36,410 bases of DNA from Methylobacterium sp. J-077 (GTDB taxonomy: Bacteria > Pseudomonadota > Alphaproteobacteria > Rhizobiales > Beijerinckiaceae): positions 1 to 36,410 of the forward strand of contig NZ_JAKSYJ010000084.1 of the NCBI RefSeq assembly GCF_022829365.1, given 5' to 3'. Below the pieces are notes generated by a model. The model did no database searches and had not been told where the DNA came from. It saw only the letters and a program-made list of their open reading frames with translations. This document shows, in pieces, positions 7,820 through 16,916 of the stretch; the first letter of the stretch is position 1, and each line of letters starts with the position of its first letter. The position numbers and the translations under genes are program-made.

Positions 7820-8847
7820 GCGACGGCCCCGAACAGCCCCCGGTCGGGCGCCGCCCCGAAAGCCGCCTCCCCGAGGTCTTGCGCGGCCGGCTCACCCTGC
7901 CGGTGATCTGCGCCCCGATGTTCATCGTCTCGGGACCGGAGCTCGTGATCGCGCAATGCCTCGCCGGGGTGGTCGGCGCGTTCCCCGCGCTGAACGCGCG
8001 GCCCGCCGCGTTACTCGACGAATGGCTTTCGCGGGTAACGCGCACGCTGGCTGACGAGCGCGCGAAGGATCCGGCCCGAAAGATCGCGCCCTTCGCGGTG
8101 AATCAGATCGTCCACGCGTCGAACGACCGGCTGGCGCAGGATGTCGAGGCCTGCGTCCGGCACCGGGTGCCGATCATCATCACCTCGCTCCGGGCGCCGG
8201 ACGCGGTGATCCGCCCGGTCCACGCCTATGGCGGCGTGGTGTTCCACGACGTCACCAACGTGCGCCACGCCGAGAAGGCCCTGGAGGCCGGGGTCGACGG
8301 GCTGATCCTGGTCTGCGCCGGCGCCGGGGGCCATGCCGGCACCCTCAGCCCCTTCGCCCTCGTCGGCGAGATCCGGCGCTTCTACGACGGGCCGCTGATC
8401 CTGTCGGGGGCGATCACCACCGGCTCGGCGATCCTGGCCGCGCAGGCCATGGGCGCCGACCTCGCCTATATGGGCACCCGGTTCATCGCCACCCGGGAGG
8501 CCAACGCGGCGTCCGGCTACAAGGACATGATCGCCGGCAGCGCCGCCGCCGACATCCTGTACACCCCCTACTTCACCGGCGTGCCGGGCAACTACCTGAC
8601 GCCGAGCATCCGCGCCGCCGGGCTCGACCCGGAGGCGCTGCCGGTGCGCGACAAGACCGCAATGGATTTCGGCAGCGCCAGTGTGAAGGCGTGGCGGGAC
8701 GTCTGGGGCGCCGGCCAGGGGGTCGGCACTATCGCGGACGCCCCGGCCACGGCCGACCTTGTGGCCCGGCTCGCCCGGGAATACGCCGCCGCCCGGGCCG
8801 GGCTCGCGGGCGTTGCGGCCGATTACGCTGGCGAGGGCGTCCCGTGA
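7816..8847 (+). CDS. Nitronate monooxygenase-family flavoprotein
   Basis: A 343-residue FMN-dependent TIM-barrel protein of the nitronate monooxygenase/2-nitropropane dioxygenase family. Seen: N-terminal [13 protein letters not shown], the active-site segment CAGAGGHAG with His173, and phosphate-binding SGAITTG (198-204) followed by MGTRFIAT. Family members oxidise nitronates, but relatives in CoA-ester catabolic clusters (mycobacterial IpdC in steroid-ring breakdown is the known case) act on CoA thioesters. Given only acyl-CoA genes around it, a CoA-ester desaturase or reductase role is more likely here (inference). The start ATG 7816 matches the conserved N-terminus; the frame is open further upstream. 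Its stop overlaps the next gene's GTG, so they are co-transcribed. Confidence 0.85.
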   Translation: MSDGPEQPPVGRRPESRLPEVLRGRLTLPVICAPMFIVSGPELVIAQCLAGVVGAFPALNARPAALLDEWLSRVTRTLADERAKDPARKIAPFAVNQIVHASNDRLAQDVEACVRHRVPIIITSLRAPDAVIRPVHAYGGVVFHDVTNVRHAEKALEAGVDGLILVCAGAGGHAGTLSPFALVGEIRRFYDGPLILSGAITTGSAILAAQAMGADLAYMGTRFIATREANAASGYKDMIAGSAAADILYTPYFTGVPGNYLTPSIRAAGLDPEALPVRDKTAMDFGSASVKAWRDVWGAGQGVGTIADAPATADLVARLAREYAAARAGLAGVAADYAGEGVP

Positions 8848-9581
8848 GCGTCCGCGTCGCCGAACCGGAGCTCGGGATCCGGCTGATCACCATCGACCGG
8901 CCGGAGCGGCGCAACGCCCTCGACCGGGCGACCTATGCGGGTCTCGCCGCTGCCCTCGACGCCGCCGGCGCCGACGAGGGCCTGCGTGCCGTGGTGCTCA
9001 CCGGGGCGGGCGGCTGTTTCACCGCGGGCAATGACCTCAAGGATTTTCAGGATGTCGAGGCCGCGGGCGCCAGCCCGGGCCTGACCTTCCTGAAGGCCCT
9101 GCGCGGGTGCCCGAAGCCCGTCGTCGCGGCGGTCGAGGGGCACGCGGTCGGCATCGGCACGACGCTGCTGCTGCATTGCGACCTCGCCTATGCCGGAAAC
9201 GGAGCCCGCTTCCGCCTGCCGTTCACGGCGCTCGGGCTCAGCCCGGAGGGCGGTTCGAGCTACCTTCTGCCGTTCGTCGCCGGCACCAAGCGGGCGGCCG
9301 AACTGCTGATGCTCGGCGAGCCGTTTGGCGCCGCGGAGGCGGTGGCGGCCGGCCTCGTCAACGCCGTCGTCCCGGAGGGCACGGCCCTGGAGGTTGCACT
9401 CGGTCGGGCCCGCGCCTTGGCAGGCTTGCCCCCGGCCTCGATCGCCGCGACCAAGCGGGCCCTGCGCCGGGGCCACGACGACCGTGTCGCCCGCACCCTC
9501 GCCGAGGAGGCGGAGGTGTTCCATGGGCTCCGCCGCGGCCCGGAGGCCCAGGCGGCCTTCGCGGCGTTCCTGCGCCGATGA
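8844..9581 (+). CDS. Enoyl-CoA hydratase/isomerase family protein
   Basis: A 245-residue crotonase. The oxyanion-hole segments are [11 protein letters not shown] (59-69) and [18 protein letters not shown] (98-115). Glu135 in [10 protein letters not shown] is one catalytic position. The other classic glutamate position is not a glutamate (TTLLLHCD region), so simple hydration may not be its reaction; isomerase or other crotonase chemistry is possible. Start is GTG 8844, overlapping the flavoprotein stop (GTGA), with GAGGG ahead of it. Its end overlaps the ATG of the IclR gene (ATGA). This tight packing puts the three in one operon with the CoA-transferase. The island also encodes a separate fused hydratase, so this copy probably handles a special intermediate. 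Confidence 0.9.
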   Translation: MSVRVAEPELGIRLITIDRPERRNALDRATYAGLAAALDAAGADEGLRAVVLTGAGGCFTAGNDLKDFQDVEAAGASPGLTFLKALRGCPKPVVAAVEGHAVGIGTTLLLHCDLAYAGNGARFRLPFTALGLSPEGGSSYLLPFVAGTKRAAELLMLGEPFGAAEAVAAGLVNAVVPEGTALEVALGRARALAGLPPASIAATKRALRRGHDDRVARTLAEEAEVFHGLRRGPEAQAAFAAFLRR

Positions 9582-10399
9582 GGGCCGCCGAAGAGGCCCT
9601 GCTGGCCGATCCCGAGGCTGTCACGGGCGACGGCGCCAAGGAGGATCGCCACTTCGTCACGGCGCTCGCCCGCGGTCTCGCGGTGCTCGCCTGCTTCGGC
9701 CCGGGCCGGACCAGCCTGGCCAACCACGACATCGCGGCGGCCTGCGGCCTGCCGCGCTCGACCGTCTCGCGCCTCACCTACACCTTGACCAAGCTCGGCT
9801 ATCTGCACCACACCGCCGAGACCGGGCGCTACCGGCTCGGCCATGCGACGATCGCCCTGAGCTCTGCGGCGCTCGGCGGGCTCGACGTGCGCGGCATCGC
9901 CCGGCCGGCCCTGCGGGCGGTGGCCGAGGCGGCCAATGCCTCGGTTGGGCTCGGGGTGCGCGACCGGCTGAGCATGCGCTACGTCGATTGCCAGCGCGGC
10001 CCGGCCGCGATCTCGCTGAACCTCGATACCGGCTCGCGGATCTCGCTCGCCCGCAGCGCCATGGGCCGCGCCTACATCGCCGTGTGTCCCGAGCGCGAGC
10101 GCGACAGCATCTACGAGGACCTGAAGGCTTTGGACCCGGTTGCCTGGCCCGCCCTGCGCGCCGGCCTCGACCGGGCGGTGGCCGAGCATCGCGAGATCGG
10201 CTGCTGCACCTCGTTCGGCGACTGGCAGGAGACGGTCTGCGCCATCGCGGTGGGTTTTTACCCCGGCGGTGGCTTGCCGGCTATGTCCGTCAATTGCGGC
10301 GCCCCGACCGTGATCACCGACGCCGGGTTCCTGATGGACGTGGTGCGCCCGAAACTGATCGCGGCCGTGCGCAGCCTCGACGGCGTGATGGGAGCCTGA
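9578..10399 (+). CDS. IclR-family transcriptional regulator
   Basis: A 273-residue IclR-type regulator. An N-terminal winged helix-turn-helix occupies about residues 20-90 ([20 protein letters not shown] is the recognition unit), followed by the GAF-like effector domain with [35 protein letters not shown] and the late [14 protein letters not shown]. Such proteins bind small aromatic or carboxylic effectors and repress or activate nearby catabolic genes. It is encoded inside the operon it probably controls, between hydratase and CoA-transferase genes, with ATGA overlap upstream. The palindromes at 7526 and 7629 are the best candidate targets. The effector, presumably the substrate or its CoA ester, is unknown. 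Confidence 0.92.
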   Translation: MRAAEEALLADPEAVTGDGAKEDRHFVTALARGLAVLACFGPGRTSLANHDIAAACGLPRSTVSRLTYTLTKLGYLHHTAETGRYRLGHATIALSSAALGGLDVRGIARPALRAVAEAANASVGLGVRDRLSMRYVDCQRGPAAISLNLDTGSRISLARSAMGRAYIAVCPERERDSIYEDLKALDPVAWPALRAGLDRAVAEHREIGCCTSFGDWQETVCAIAVGFYPGGGLPAMSVNCGAPTVITDAGFLMDVVRPKLIAAVRSLDGVMGA

Positions 10400-10409
10400 G
10401 GATCAATCG

Positions 10410-11612
10410 ATGGTAGCCGATCCGTCATCCGACCTCCCCCTCGCCGGGATCCGCATCCTCGACCTGTCCCGGGTCCTCGCCGGGCCCTGGTGCGCGCAGG
10501 TGCTGGGCGATCTCGGCGCCGACGTGATCAAGGTCGAGCACCCGGAGCGCGGCGACGACACGCGGGACTGGGGCGTTTCCACCACCCCCGGCAACACCTC
10601 GTATTTCGACAGCGTGAACCGCAACAAGCGCTCGATCGGGGTCGATCTTGCCACGCCGGAGGGGCTGGCGATCGTCAAGGCGCTGGCCCGGGAGAGCGAC
10701 GTGCTGGTGCAGAACTTCAAGACCGGCGGGGCGGAGAAGCTCGGCCTGGGCTACGCGGCGCTCGCGGCCGAGAATTCCGGGCTGATCTACTGCTCGATTG
10801 CCGGCTACAGCTCCGACGGCTCGGAGGCGACCCGGCCCGGCTACGACCTCGTGGTGCAGGGCGAATCCGGCGTGATGGCGCTCAACGGCGAGGCCGGCGG
10901 GCCGCCCCTGAAGTTCGGGGTCGCGGCGGTTGACCTGTTCACCGGGCAATACGCCGCCCAGGCGGTGCTGGCGGCCCTGTTCCAGCGCGAGCGCACCGGG
11001 CGCGGCCGGACCATCGACCTCGCCCTGTTCGATTGCGGCGTGGCGCTGACCTCCTATTACGGCCTGGAGGCGCTCGCCCGGGGCATCGACCCGCCGCGCT
11101 ACGGCAATGCCCATCCGTCGATCGTGCCCTACGGGGTGTTCGAGGCCGGCGACGGGCCGGTGGTGATCACGGTGGGCAACAACGCCCAGTACCGCCGCTT
11201 CTGCGAGCACGTGCTGGAGCGGCCTGACCTGTGCAGCGATCCGCGCTTTTCCACCAACCTCGATCGCTCGAAGAACCGCGCCGCCTTCATCCCGATCCTG
11301 GAGGCGGAACTCACGAAGTGGGAGCGGGCGGCCCTGATCGCACGCCTGCGCGGGGCGGGCATCCCCTGCGGCGAGGTGATGGGCCTGCGCGAGGCGCTGA
11401 CCTGTCCACGCGCCCGGGAGGCCGGGCTGGTGGTCGAGGGAGTCGGCGATGCCCACGTCATCGCCCCGCCCTACCGTCTCGACGGGCGCCGCTTGCCCGT
11501 ACGCCGCATGCCGCCGGGCCTTGGGGAGTCGAGCCAGGAAATCCTGGCTGAGCGGCTCGATATCTCGGCTGAGGCGCGGGACGCGCTGGTGGCGAAGGGG
11601 GTGGTGCGGTAG
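10410..11612 (+). CDS. Family III CoA-transferase (CaiB/BaiF type)
   Basis: A 400-residue family III CoA-transferase. Seen: the N-terminal GIRILDLSRVLAGPWCAQ and GADVIKVEHPERGDDTR, the family segment FDSVNRNKRSIGVDL, and Asp175 in AAVDLFTGQYAAQAVLAAL as the probable acyl-carrying aspartate. It would move CoA from a donor (often succinyl-CoA or another acyl-CoA) onto a carboxylic acid, the entry step for the pathway. It starts 10 bases after the IclR gene with GAGGA ahead of ATG 10410, so it closes the plus-strand operon. Its stop faces the stop of the next, convergent gene 9 bp away. There is no AMP-forming CoA ligase in the window, which strengthens its role as activator. Substrate unknown. 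Confidence 0.92.
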   Translation: MVADPSSDLPLAGIRILDLSRVLAGPWCAQVLGDLGADVIKVEHPERGDDTRDWGVSTTPGNTSYFDSVNRNKRSIGVDLATPEGLAIVKALARESDVLVQNFKTGGAEKLGLGYAALAAENSGLIYCSIAGYSSDGSEATRPGYDLVVQGESGVMALNGEAGGPPLKFGVAAVDLFTGQYAAQAVLAALFQRERTGRGRTIDLALFDCGVALTSYYGLEALARGIDPPRYGNAHPSIVPYGVFEAGDGPVVITVGNNAQYRRFCEHVLERPDLCSDPRFSTNLDRSKNRAAFIPILEAELTKWERAALIARLRGAGIPCGEVMGLREALTCPRAREAGLVVEGVGDAHVIAPPYRLDGRRLPVRRMPPGLGESSQEILAERLDISAEARDALVAKGVVR

Positions 11613-11621
11613 CGCCCCCGC

Positions 11622-12581
11622 TCAGCCCTCGGCCGGTGCCAGCCGGTCGCGGGCATCGTCCAGCACTTGGGCCAGGGCGTCGTCCCAGGCGACCCGCGGC
11701 TGCCAGCCGGTGGCGTCGTGCAGGCGGGTGGAATCGCCCGCTGCCAACGGGATCTCGTTCGGGCGCACCCGCTCCGGGGCGATGCGTATCTCGAACGGCA
11801 CCCGGGCGCGGGCGCGCAGGCCGTCGAGCACACTGGCGATCGTGCGGGGCACGCCGGAGCTGATGTTGAACACGCGCCCGTCCGCCAGGCTCTCCGCCCG
11901 GCCGATTAGGTCGCCATAGGCGCCCGCCACGTCGGCCACGTCGAGGAAGTCGCGGTACGAGGACAGGTTGCCGACCTCGAGGAGCGGTGGCGCGCGGCCG
12001 GCCTCGATCCGGGCGATCTGCCCGGCGAAGGAGGCCACGACGAAGCGCTCGTCCTGGCCCGGGCCGATATGGTTGAACGGCCGCAGCACCACGAGCTTCA
12101 CGCCGATCCGGGGCAGCAGGTCGCGCAGCAGCTGCTCGCCGACCCATTTCGACCGGGCGTAGGTGTTGCGCGGCAGGGGCTCGGCCTCCTCGGACAGGGC
12201 ATGGCCCGCCAGGAACGCGCCGCCGTAGACCTCGCCCGAGCTGACGAAGAACAACGTGCAGCCCGGCACCGCTTCGACCGCCGCCACCAGGTTCATCAGG
12301 CCATTGACGTTCACCCGCCAGGTCTGCCCCGGACCCGTGGTCGACTCGCCGACCGAGGCGAGGCCGGCGAGGTGGAGGATCTCGGTCGGCCGGAAGCGCG
12401 CCATGAAGCCGCCCAAGGCGGCCTCGTTGAGCAGGTCGATGCGCTCGTAATCGACGCCCGCGGGCAGCTCCGGAGGCGCCCCGCGGCCGATCCCGACGAC
12501 TTGGGCGCCCGACGCGGCCAGAAGCGGCAGGACATGGCCGCCGACGAAGCCCGCCGCGCCGGTGACGAGGATGCGCTTCAC
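11622..12581 (-). CDS. NAD-dependent epimerase/dehydratase, GDP-4-keto-6-deoxymannose reductase-like
   Basis: A 319-residue extended short-chain dehydrogenase. Rossmann loop VTGAAGFVGGH near the N-terminus, serine in FFVSSGEVYGG, catalytic pair YARSK, and the substrate-domain segment ERVRPNEIPLAAGD followed by LHDATGWQP. The last segment is typical of GDP-6-deoxy-4-keto-mannose reductases (Rmd) that make GDP-rhamnose, although UDP-sugar epimerases share the fold. The frame is open up to a GTG at 12605; GTG 12581 is chosen because it gives VKRILVTG, the usual family start. The ATGs at 12616 and 12619 are in another frame, which ends at a TGA overlapping this GTG. It is convergent with the CoA-transferase and has no visible polysaccharide genes nearby, so its pathway is not shown. 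Confidence 0.85.
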   Translation of the reverse strand: MKRILVTGAAGFVGGHVLPLLAASGAQVVGIGRGAPPELPAGVDYERIDLLNEAALGGFMARFRPTEILHLAGLASVGESTTGPGQTWRVNVNGLMNLVAAVEAVPGCTLFFVSSGEVYGGAFLAGHALSEEAEPLPRNTYARSKWVGEQLLRDLLPRIGVKLVVLRPFNHIGPGQDERFVVASFAGQIARIEAGRAPPLLEVGNLSSYRDFLDVADVAGAYGDLIGRAESLADGRVFNISSGVPRTIASVLDGLRARARVPFEIRIAPERVRPNEIPLAAGDSTRLHDATGWQPRVAWDDALAQVLDDARDRLAPAEG

Positions 12582-12720
12582 GCCGAGCCTGCCGATCCGT
12601 TCCACGGGGTCGTCATCATCGTGCAGTCCCGGACGAGGTCAGGCGTTGTCTCATTCAAGGAGAACGCGGGGATATAAACCCGTGCACCGGCAAGGACACG
12701 GGTTTCCGAAGTGCCCGAGG

Positions 12721-12828
12721 CCCTTTGGCGAGGTATCGGGGCGGGACCCCGATGGCATCGCGCTTCGCTCGACCCAGGGCTCCGCCCTGGACCCGCAAAA
12801 GGTCGCAGACCTTTTGAAACCTTGATTC
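12721..12828. repeat. Composite hairpin repeat, copy 2
   Basis: Same module order as the copy at 5286-5411: CCCTTTGGCGAGGT, ATCGGGGC..GACCCCGAT (around 12735-12752), CCAGGGC..GCCCTGG (12774-12790), then CAAAAGGTC/GACCTTTTG (12796-12816) and AAACCTTGAT. Differences inside arms often pair with matching changes in the partner arm (AAAGGTCC..GGACCTTT versus AAAAGGTC..GACCTTTT), so structure is kept. It ends next to the stop codon of the minus-strand gene at 12830. Confidence 0.7.
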
Positions 12829-12829
12829 T

Positions 12830-14050
12830 TCAGCTCATCGTCCGGGTGCCCCAGCGAGTGCCCATGCGGCTCTGGGCGCTTCCGGGGGAGCTACCGGCAT
12901 CGGCGCCGATCGCCGGCCCGGACGCGGTCTGCGGCCTGTGCTGGGAGCCGGGCCCCATGGGCGTCGGTGCGATCGAGTCGGGCACCTCGGCCAGGTATTC
13001 CTCGTCCCGGTCGGTGGCGAACTGGCCGGCCTTGCGGAACGGCCAGAGATAGCCCGGCACCACCGCCTCGGCGGCGGTCGGGGTGATCCCGAGCGCCTCG
13101 ATGGTCCGGCCCTCGGCCTTGGCCGCCTCGGACACGACGTTGTCGTTCTGGAGCAGGATCACCTGGTCGCGGGTGAGCTTCAGGCTGTCGGGCAGGAGGC
13201 CGAAGGTCAGGGTGTCGGCGACCTCCAGGAGCCGGGCCTGGAGCTTGGCCAGCGGCAGCGGCAGGTCGACCACGGCGCGTTTGCGCTGGATCGTCTTCAG
13301 CATGTAGCGCACGAGGTGCTCGAGGGTGGCGACCTCGGGGCCGCCGAGTTCGTAGACCTTGCCGCCCGGCACGGCGCCGTCGACCGCCCGGGCGATCGCC
13401 TCAGCGACATCGCCGACGAAGACCGGCTGGAAGCGCGACTGGCCGCCCGAGAGCGGCAGCACCGGCAGCGCCCGGGCCAGCCCGGCGAAGCGGTTGAAGA
13501 AGCTGTCGCCCGGCCCGAAGACCAGCGACGGCCGGAACACCACGGCGTCCGGGCAGGCGGCGAAGACCCGGGCCTCGCCCTCGGCCTTGGTGCGGGCGTA
13601 GAGCGACGGCGAGGCCGGATCCGCCCCGATCGCCGAGACGTGGATCATCCGGGCGCCCTGCCGGGCCGCGGCGCGGGCGATCTCGGCGGCTCCGTCGACC
13701 TGCAGCCGCGCGAAGCTCTGAGAGCCGGTCTCCTGCAGGATGCCGACGAGGTTAATCACCACGTCCGAGCGCTCGGCCGCGCGGGCCACCGATTCGGGGT
13801 AGCGGAGGTTGGCCTGAACGGCCACGATCTGGTTGACCTTGCCCAGCGGCTGCAGGAACAGCGCCAGGTCCGGCCGGCGCACCGCGACGCGGATCCGGTA
13901 GCCGCGCTTGGCCAGCGCCCGCACCACGTGGCGGCCCAGGAAGCCGGAGCCGCCGAAGATCGTTACGAGCTGAGATTGCGGGCGCAGCGGGCCCGTGGCG
14001 GCTGTGGATGCGGGCATGCTGTCCTGAGGCGTGGTCTGTGGGCCGGTCAT
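12830..14050 (-). CDS. Complex I NDUFA9-like NAD(P)-binding protein
   Basis: A 406-residue atypical short-chain dehydrogenase. Rossmann motif TIFGGSGFLGRHVVRAL near residue 35, then DVVINLVGILQETG, HVSAIGADPASPSLYARTKAEGE (the usual Tyr-x3-Lys is YARTK) and FRPSLVFGPGDSFFNRFA. This is the pattern of the NDUFA9/NUEM accessory subunit of respiratory complex I and its bacterial relatives, which bind NADPH without known catalysis. The C-terminal 60 residues are Pro/Ser-rich and probably disordered. ATG 14050 is given; ATG 14017 (with AGGA close by, 395 residues) is equally possible. It has no complex I genes near it, so a role in complex I or quinone synthesis is only suggested by family. Confidence 0.85.
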   Translation of the reverse strand: MTGPQTTPQDSMPASTAATGPLRPQSQLVTIFGGSGFLGRHVVRALAKRGYRIRVAVRRPDLALFLQPLGKVNQIVAVQANLRYPESVARAAERSDVVINLVGILQETGSQSFARLQVDGAAEIARAAARQGARMIHVSAIGADPASPSLYARTKAEGEARVFAACPDAVVFRPSLVFGPGDSFFNRFAGLARALPVLPLSGGQSRFQPVFVGDVAEAIARAVDGAVPGGKVYELGGPEVATLEHLVRYMLKTIQRKRAVVDLPLPLAKLQARLLEVADTLTFGLLPDSLKLTRDQVILLQNDNVVSEAAKAEGRTIEALGITPTAAEAVVPGYLWPFRKAGQFATDRDEEYLAEVPDSIAPTPMGPGSQHRPQTASGPAIGADAGSSPGSAQSRMGTRWGTRTMS

Positions 14051-14257
14051 CGCCGTGGTCTCGGGCTCCTCGCGCGCCCCGGGGCGCCGTCGTGCGGGCC
14101 TACTTAGCCTAAGTTCGGCGCCTTGGGACCAGTTCATGCGCGCCAGGGCGCGATTAGCGTCTCGCGGCGCTCGATGCGACCGGGAACGGGTGCCGCCCCC
14201 ACGCATTTCCACGGACGTATTCGCCGGGCCGCTGCCGGCCGGGGCGCACCAGGGACC

Positions 14258-14455
14258 ATGATGATTCTAGGGATGCTCGTCTCGGCAGTGATCGCCGTTT
14301 TCGGACTGCTCGTCGCACTGGGCCTGATCGGGCATCCGATCGACGCGCAGCTCATCAGCAATTACGGCTGGAGCATCCTGACCATCGGCGTCGCGCTGTT
14401 CGTGCTGTTCGCCTATCGCCGGTTCAGCCGGCCCCGGAGCGGGCGCTCCGTTTGA
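14258..14455 (+). CDS. Small two-helix membrane protein
   Basis: A 65-residue protein with two predicted membrane helices: MLVSAVIAVFGLLVALGLIG (about 6-25) and a second around WSILTIGVALFVLFAY, ending in a basic tail rich in Arg and Ser. The ribosome site AGGGA is just before tandem ATGs at 14258 and 14261; the second has the better spacing. The frame is open upstream, but that part is not protein-like. Expressed alone, divergent from the NDUFA9-like gene and convergent with the MBL hydrolase. No family recognised and no function suggested. Confidence 0.65.
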   Translation: MMILGMLVSAVIAVFGLLVALGLIGHPIDAQLISNYGWSILTIGVALFVLFAYRRFSRPRSGRSV

Positions 14456-14464
14456 CCGGGACGA

Positions 14465-15406
14465 TCAGGCAACTTTGATCCGGCGGCGGACCTCGCGTGC
14501 AACAGTTGGGCGGGCGCCGGCCCGGCGGCTCACCGAGCGCGGTGCGCCGACCGTGATGCTTTGGCTCTCCCGGGCGATGAAGGCCGTGGGCATCTCCGCC
14601 TGGAGATCCGCCTCCATGTCGCGGAGCGCCGTGTCGGAATGGGCCGGGTGCAGGTGGATGATCGCCAGCGCCTTGACGCCGGCGGTCCGCGCCAGCTCGA
14701 CGCCCTTCTGCCAGGTCGAGTGCCCCCAGCCGCGGCAGGTCGGATATTCGCCGTCGGTGAACATGCCGTCATAGACCATCAGGTCGGCCCCCGCGACGAA
14801 GCGGGCCAGCTCGGGGTCCGGCCAGGGGTCGCTGTGCTCGATGTCGCTGATCAGGCACAGGCGCCGGCCGCCATGCTCGAACCGGTAGCCCACCGATCCC
14901 TGCGGATGGTTCAGCAGGATCGTGTCGACCCGCGCTCCGTCCGCGAAGGTCAGGGTCTGGCCGGCCTCGAAGCCGTGGTGGTTGAACGTGCAGCACAGCC
15001 TGTCGAGGGTAACGGGGAACAGCGGCGGCGCGAACAGGCGATCGAGGGTCGGGCCGGCCGATTCGCCGCCGAGATTGCCGCAATAGGTGTTGATCACCCG
15101 GTCGCAATCGAGGACCGCCGGCTTGAAGAACGGCAGCCCCGCCGTGTGGTCGAGGTGCAGGTGGGTGAACAGCAGGTCGACGTCCCGCGGGAGATCGGTG
15201 CGGTGGCCCTGCCCTAGGTTGTAGATGCCCGAGCCGGCGTCGATCACGAACATGCGCTCGCCGCAGCGCACCTCGATGCATGGCGTGCTGCCGCCGAACT
15301 CGGCGTATTGCGGGCCGCTGACCGGCGTCGAGCCGCGCACGCCCCAGAATCGGAGGACGAGGCCCTCATCGGCCGCACGGATAGTCGGCTCGGAACACTT
15401 GGACAT
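14465..15406 (-). CDS. MBL-fold metallo-hydrolase
   Basis: A 313-residue metallo-beta-lactamase-fold protein. The metal motif HLHLDH is at 82-87 (His82, His84, Asp86, His87), with further likely ligands in LISDIEHSD and IIHLHPAHSD. It begins LRFWGVRGSTPVSGP, the typical opening of cyclic-phosphodiesterase-like and PhnP-like MBL proteins, so phosphodiester hydrolysis with two metal ions is the best guess. The basic C-terminal tail (about 30 residues rich in Arg) is unusual and might contact nucleic acid or membrane. ATG 15406 is chosen; GTG 15415 lies three codons upstream and neither has a clear ribosome site. Substrate unknown. Confidence 0.85.
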   Translation of the reverse strand: MSKCSEPTIRAADEGLVLRFWGVRGSTPVSGPQYAEFGGSTPCIEVRCGERMFVIDAGSGIYNLGQGHRTDLPRDVDLLFTHLHLDHTAGLPFFKPAVLDCDRVINTYCGNLGGESAGPTLDRLFAPPLFPVTLDRLCCTFNHHGFEAGQTLTFADGARVDTILLNHPQGSVGYRFEHGGRRLCLISDIEHSDPWPDPELARFVAGADLMVYDGMFTDGEYPTCRGWGHSTWQKGVELARTAGVKALAIIHLHPAHSDTALRDMEADLQAEMPTAFIARESQSITVGAPRSVSRRAGARPTVAREVRRRIKVA

Positions 15407-15611
15407 GGCGATCACGAATCTGCGGACAGTCGGTCCCGATCCGTTACGATCGAAACCCCGTCGCCGTTCCGGGAAGGTAGCGCTGAATACGGCAGTCCGA
15501 CGGGACAGGAGTACCGCTCATCCCCTGCCGTACAATGAATTGGGGGCCCGCACGCCGTCGTGATGTGCGGCCGCGCACACGGATGGGCCGCTTTCGGGGT
15601 CCGTTGCATGC

Positions 15612-16814
15612 CTAGAGCCGCTCGGCGGAGGCGATCAGGCCCGCACCCGAGCCGGTAGGAAGCGGGCGTCCGCCGGCCGAGTCGGCCGCGTCTTTCAGGG
15701 CCGCCGCCAGCAGGGACGGCAGGCCGTCGCCGTAGCGCGCCGGGAGGCGGCCCGCCAGCGCCCCGAACGGGTCGGGCGCCCGCTCATAAACTGGCACGAA
15801 GCCCGCCATCTGCCGCAGCGCGAGCCCGGAATCCGGCCCGCCCCATGCGGCCCAGACCGATTCCGGCACCGGGCGGGGCGCCCGATGGCCTGGCACGACC
15901 ACAACCTCCTGGCCGGCAAACGCCAGCGCCTCCGGCCGGCTGATGTCGCCGACAGCGCCGCCCCGGGCCGTGTAGGCCGCCCAGAAGGCGTGCTGGCCGC
16001 CATCGGAATAGGTGGTGCGCACGGCCGGCTCGCCGGATTCGGCGAACGCCGCCATCCGCGCCTCCTCGATGGCGCGGTAGGTCGCCACCGCCGCCTCCCG
16101 GGCGGGATCCCGGGACGGCGCGAAGGCGTAGCGGCCGGCGACCACCGAGACCTGAAGCTCCTCCCGGCTCACCTCGAACCGGTCGGACCCGGCCTTGAGC
16201 TCGCGCCAGAACCCGATGTTCGGGTCGGTCCGGTGGCGGGCCATGTTCTCGGCGCTCATCCGGAACGGGTAGGACTGGAACTGGAAGGCCGCCTGGCCGC
16301 CGTTCAGGGCCTCCCGGGCGATGGCGTAGATTTCGCCCACCGTGCCGTCGGTCATGGCGAAGCAGCCCATCGACGAGCAGATGCCGTGGACCATCACGGC
16401 CGAGCCGGTGCCGCCATGGGCGCGGTCGTAGGCGTTGGGATAGCCGACGTCGAAGGACAGGTAATAGTGCGAGTTCGGGTTCATCTGGCGCCGGGGCACC
16501 GCATAGAACCCTTCGGGGGTCTGCCGGTCGCCATTTTTGCGCTTGGGGCCGAGTTGGCCGGACCAGCGGCAGATCGGGAAGGTCTTGATGTGGACATACC
16601 CGGCCGGGCCCTTCTTCCAGACCTCGATCTCGGATTCCTTCTTGTAGGCCCGGAACAGCACCGGGGCGGCGGCCGTCGTGCCCTTCTGCGCCATCAGGGC
16701 GAGCGTCGCGGCCGGGATCGGCGCGTCGGCCTTTCCGGCCTGCGCCGCGCTCGGACCGATGGCGGTCAACAGCACGAGGCCGGCGGCGAAGGATCTCGGG
16801 ATCGGGAAGGGCAT
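15612..16814 (-). CDS. L,D-transpeptidase family protein (YafK-like)
   Basis: A 400-residue exported protein. Residues 1-26 form a signal peptide ending PSAAQA. The YkuD/YafK-type catalytic domain follows, with TPEGFYAVPRRQMNPNSHYY, His143 and Cys151 in MVHGICSSMGCFAM, the expected nucleophile context. Such enzymes make or cut peptidoglycan cross-links or release Braun-type lipoproteins in the periplasm. The part after residue 230 is an extra 170-residue region without a domain I recognise, longer than simple YafK proteins. ATG 16814 gives the signal peptide; the frame continues to GTG 16868 but that adds an unlikely N-terminus. The ABC-type gene upstream on the same strand ends 102 bp away, so they may share a transcript. 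Confidence 0.88.
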   Translation of the reverse strand: MPFPIPRSFAAGLVLLTAIGPSAAQAGKADAPIPAATLALMAQKGTTAAAPVLFRAYKKESEIEVWKKGPAGYVHIKTFPICRWSGQLGPKRKNGDRQTPEGFYAVPRRQMNPNSHYYLSFDVGYPNAYDRAHGGTGSAVMVHGICSSMGCFAMTDGTVGEIYAIAREALNGGQAAFQFQSYPFRMSAENMARHRTDPNIGFWRELKAGSDRFEVSREELQVSVVAGRYAFAPSRDPAREAAVATYRAIEEARMAAFAESGEPAVRTTYSDGGQHAFWAAYTARGGAVGDISRPEALAFAGQEVVVVPGHRAPRPVPESVWAAWGGPDSGLALRQMAGFVPVYERAPDPFGALAGRLPARYGDGLPSLLAAALKDAADSAGGRPLPTGSGAGLIASAERL

Positions 16815-16916
16815 GAACCGTCCGCATTGGATCGGCCGGGCGAAGAGGAACCGGGGCCTGGCAGGCACGGCGTCCCGACCTGACCGGCCATTGCGGCCGT
16901 CGTGAGGCCGTAGCGC

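Noticed and set aside
12606..12619. Alternative ATG starts for the sugar-nucleotide reductase
   Set aside because: The ATGs are in another frame that ends at a TGA overlapping the preferred GTG, so they cannot start this protein.
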